Source: Endothia cerciana (lineage: Eukaryota > Ascomycota > Sordariomycetes > Diaporthales > Cryphonectriaceae). From it: a stretch of DNA of 64,000 nucleotides. Made by a program: the position numbers and the translations under genes. Under the pieces are notes generated by a model. That model saw only the letters and a program-made list of their open reading frames with translations, ran no database searches and had not been told where the DNA came from. Positions within the stretch are counted from its first letter, which is position 1, and each line of letters starts with the position of its first letter. The stretch is from the NCBI GenBank assembly GCA_026119935.1, contig JALRMH010000054.1:186001-250000 (forward strand). Direction: 5' to 3'. This document shows positions 62,048-64,000 of this stretch, one piece after another.

Positions 62048-63124
62048 TCACAGGTAACTCCCTTTCGAAAATCTCCCACCAAAATCCGACGCCCTGTTCA
62101 GCAGCTCTTTCCGCTGAGACGCCGTAACCTTCATCCCCAGCCCCATGTCCTTCTCCCGATCAAAGGCCCTCTTGCTGGGATCGTCCTCCTCGTCATCCTC
62201 ACCTCCCTTCCTCGCGCCACCCGCGCTCCCGCTGGCCTTCCCGGCCTTCCGCGCCGCCTGGTGCTCCTCATACAGGCTCCTCCCCCTCGTCTGCTCCGCG
62301 AACGCCCTGATCTTGTCATCCCGCCCTCCTCCCCCGCCACTACCGATCCCACTAACACCGCTTGCGCCGCCCCTGCTGGTGGGCTGCTGCTGCTGCGCGC
62401 CGGTGGTGGTGCCAGGCCCGCGCCCCAGCACGGCATCCGCCAGCCGCCGCGCCTTCTCCTCCGGCGTCTCGGTCCAGATGCTGCTGATGCCCCCCGCGGC
62501 CCCGCCGTCCCTGGGGCGCGAGGTCGCGCTCGCGCCCGAGGCGAACTTGCGGGACCTGATCTTGGTCGGGTCGCGCTCGCGGTAGCCGGACGAGGTGGGC
62601 GGGGCGAGCATCCAGTCGTCACGCCTGGGAGCCGCCGGCGGCCCTGTGGCAGGGGAGGGGGAGGAGCCGCCGCCGCCGCCGCCGCCGCGGGTCTGGCGGG
62701 CGCGGGCGGTGGAGGGGAGGGCCGGGCCGTAGTCGTCCTCGCTGTCGGAGGAGGCGGAGGCGGAGGCGGGAGAGGGGCGTTCGGAGAGGGGGGCTGCTGG
62801 CGGCGCCGGCGCCGGACCTGCGCCGTCGTCGTCGGAGTCCGTACCGAGGCCGATCTCGTCCGTGTTTGCGGTAGGGGGCATCGTCGGGCCAATCGGTGGC
62901 CTTGTGGGCTCGGCCTCTGGTAGAGTCGGGCCAGCAGCCGGCACAGCAGGCCCTACTGCTGCTGCTCTCGGCGCGCTTGGTCCATAGCCGTCGTCCGAGT
63001 CGCTGCCGCCAAGGTCCTGGTTTGGTCGCGTCGTCTTGGATGGTGGCGAGTCCGGGCTGTCGTCCTCGTCACCGCGCTTGCGCTTTGTGAGGTGTGGTGG
63101 AAGCTGTGGGCCAGTTGGAGACAT
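62048..63124 (-). CDS. GPALPP-motif protein (DUF3752 family), 358 aa
   Basis: Single-exon gene starting at 63124 (MSPTGPQLPPH). It is acidic and Pro/Ala/Ser-rich, with repeats of the family motif: GYGPSAP, GPTLPE, GPTMPP and DDYGPALP, usually preceded by acidic serine runs. The C-terminal half contains DDWMLAPP, KIRSRKF, ISSIWTETPEEKARRLADAV, RSLYEEHQAARK, FDREKDMGLGMKVTASQRKE and the end ASDFGGRFSKGSYL, typical of DUF3752/GPALPP1. Function is poorly known, with a nuclear or RNA-related role suspected. GC-rich repeats give polyglycine. It converges with the RING gene and is divergent from the next gene. Confidence 0.9.
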   Translation of the reverse strand: MSPTGPQLPPHLTKRKRGDEDDSPDSPPSKTTRPNQDLGGSDSDDGYGPSAPRAAAVGPAVPAAGPTLPEAEPTRPPIGPTMPPTANTDEIGLGTDSDDDGAGPAPAPPAAPLSERPSPASASASSDSEDDYGPALPSTARARQTRGGGGGGGSSPSPATGPPAAPRRDDWMLAPPTSSGYRERDPTKIRSRKFASGASATSRPRDGGAAGGISSIWTETPEEKARRLADAVLGRGPGTTTGAQQQQPTSRGGASGVSGIGSGGGGGRDDKIRAFAEQTRGRSLYEEHQAARKAGKASGSAGGARKGGEDDEEDDPSKRAFDREKDMGLGMKVTASQRKELLNRASDFGGRFSKGSYL

Positions 63125-63623
63125 CCTGGTTCGTCGCGAATAGCCCTCTTGGAAGTCTTTTGCAGGGGCTTGGCCAGGTTCAAGAGGGAGCCGAGGACAC
63201 TGGTCTGTAGAGGCAAGGAGGAATCTCGTTTTGTCAATGCAGGGGAGAGATTCAAGATGTCATTACAATGCAGGCTGCCGTGGACCATCTGGAGCTTCTA
63301 TCTTATCGCCGGGGTGTCATCGGCTGGCCCTGTGAACCCCTGTAGATGCGCCGCTAGCCGGACCTCTCAGTGGGCTGGGAACAGCGCGTAACAGAGCAAC
63401 AAGGCAGACCACGAGTTCATCTTCAATTCCCAGTGGCACAGAAACCTTACCTAGACATCCTTCTTCGCTGCTGCTGCGCCCCTGGCGACCCGCTCCTCCC
63501 TTATGCCCTCTTGAGAAGAAGTCATTGCAGCCTCCGAGACCATCACCCTGTGCTCGCTGAGACTCTTATCTAGCCTACCCCTCCGCCGTCTTCCGAAGCC
63601 ATGCCCACCCCGGAACCGTCTCG
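63125..63623. promoter_or_regulatory. Divergent promoter between the GPALPP gene and the Vps8-like gene
   Basis: 499 bases between opposite start codons, with no supported ORF. Promoter role is inferred from position. Confidence 0.4.
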
Positions 63624-64000
63624 ATGAGCGCGCCACCAGAGGAGAGGGGGTATGCTGCGAGGGAGGAGGAGGAGGAGGAGGAGGAGGAGGAGGAGGAAGA
63701 GGAGGATGTCGTTGAGGAGGAGATGGCCGATATGGCAGACCTGTCGCCGGAACGAGACAGAGATCAAGGCGACAGCGAGGATCATCACATTTCCGAGTTG
63801 TTAGAAGAGGAGAAGCAGCAGTCGCCTGATCTCACAGCGGGGGACACGGGTGTCGTGAGCAGGTACAAGCAGCTTGCGCAGGAGGGAACAGATGCTGCCT
63901 CGGAAACTGGCTCCGCGGACGCCCTGCCCCGGAGAGCTGCAAGTCCGGTGGATTCGACAGTGTCCATCCCAGACGATACCCCCTCTGTTCAAGTACGTTG
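63624..64000 (+). CDS. N terminus of a probable Vps8-like CORVET subunit (partial, runs off right edge)
   Basis: The open frame from the ATG at 63624 (MSAPPEERGYAARE) reads to 63992, where CAA is followed by GTACGT, a likely donor. The 123 visible residues are disordered: a polyglutamate run from a GAG repeat, then MADMADLSPERDRDQG, VVSRYKQLAQEGTD and VSIPDDTPSVQ. The last part recalls the acidic N terminus of fungal Vps8, the CORVET tether subunit for endosome fusion. No folded domain is in view, so the name is a guess. Confidence 0.4.
   Translation, partial: MSAPPEERGYAAREEEEEEEEEEEEEEDVVEEEMADMADLSPERDRDQGDSEDHHISELLEEEKQQSPDLTAGDTGVVSRYKQLAQEGTDAASETGSADALPRRAASPVDSTVSIPDDTPSVQVR
63660..63712 (+). 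repeat. GAG trinucleotide run encoding polyglutamate
   Basis: Near-pure GAG units in frame of the partial gene. Confidence 0.93.

Overview
The window is nuclear DNA of a filamentous ascomycete (Pezizomycotina), most likely a Sordariomycete. Genes are single-copy eukaryotic housekeeping genes broken by short GT-AG introns, mostly 46 to 150 bp, with CTRAY branch points. abaA, a TEA/ATTS-domain regulator of conidiation, is present. There are no operons, ribosome binding sites, bacterial mobile elements or CRISPR arrays. Spacers are GC-rich and full of simple repeats. No tRNA or rRNA gene was seen. All gene models were joined by eye from splice signals, and reading phase was checked across every junction.

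Left part (1-17 kb). A partial Nan1/Utp17-like WD40 gene (-) is divergent from RPB10 (+). After a noncoding stretch comes a seven-exon gene of a conserved fungal family of unknown function (+, DUF7624-like). Next is a 692-residue protein (-) with a helix-turn-helix-like N terminus and an acidic, activation-domain-like segment. A degenerate repeat carrying GATA-type palindromes lies upstream of it. An ELL-type RNA polymerase II elongation factor (-) follows.

Middle (17-38 kb). A 10 kb stretch without a convincing gene holds many microsatellites and homopolymers. It is followed by an orphan coiled-coil protein (+), an Efm2/Rrg1-type methyltransferase (+), a decayed amidase pseudogene (-) and a seven-exon MFS sugar/quinate-type transporter (-). 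The dynein light chain LC8 (-) is divergent from MRD1 (+).

Right part (38-64 kb). MRD1 and abaA are in tandem. abaA has three CATTCY boxes in its upstream region, which suggests autoregulation. Then come a secreted protein with an N-terminal histidine and an LPMO-like look (+), cyclophilin H (-), a 6 kb spacer, a membrane RING-H2 protein (+), a GPALPP-motif protein (-) and the start of a Vps8-like gene (+) that runs off the window.

Most recognisable genes serve core processes: rRNA processing (Nan1, MRD1), transcription (RPB10, ELL), spliceosome (CypH) and motor or vesicle traffic (LC8, Vps8-like). The more novel material is the HTH/acidic protein with its GATA-rich upstream repeat, the LPMO-like secreted protein and the amidase relic.
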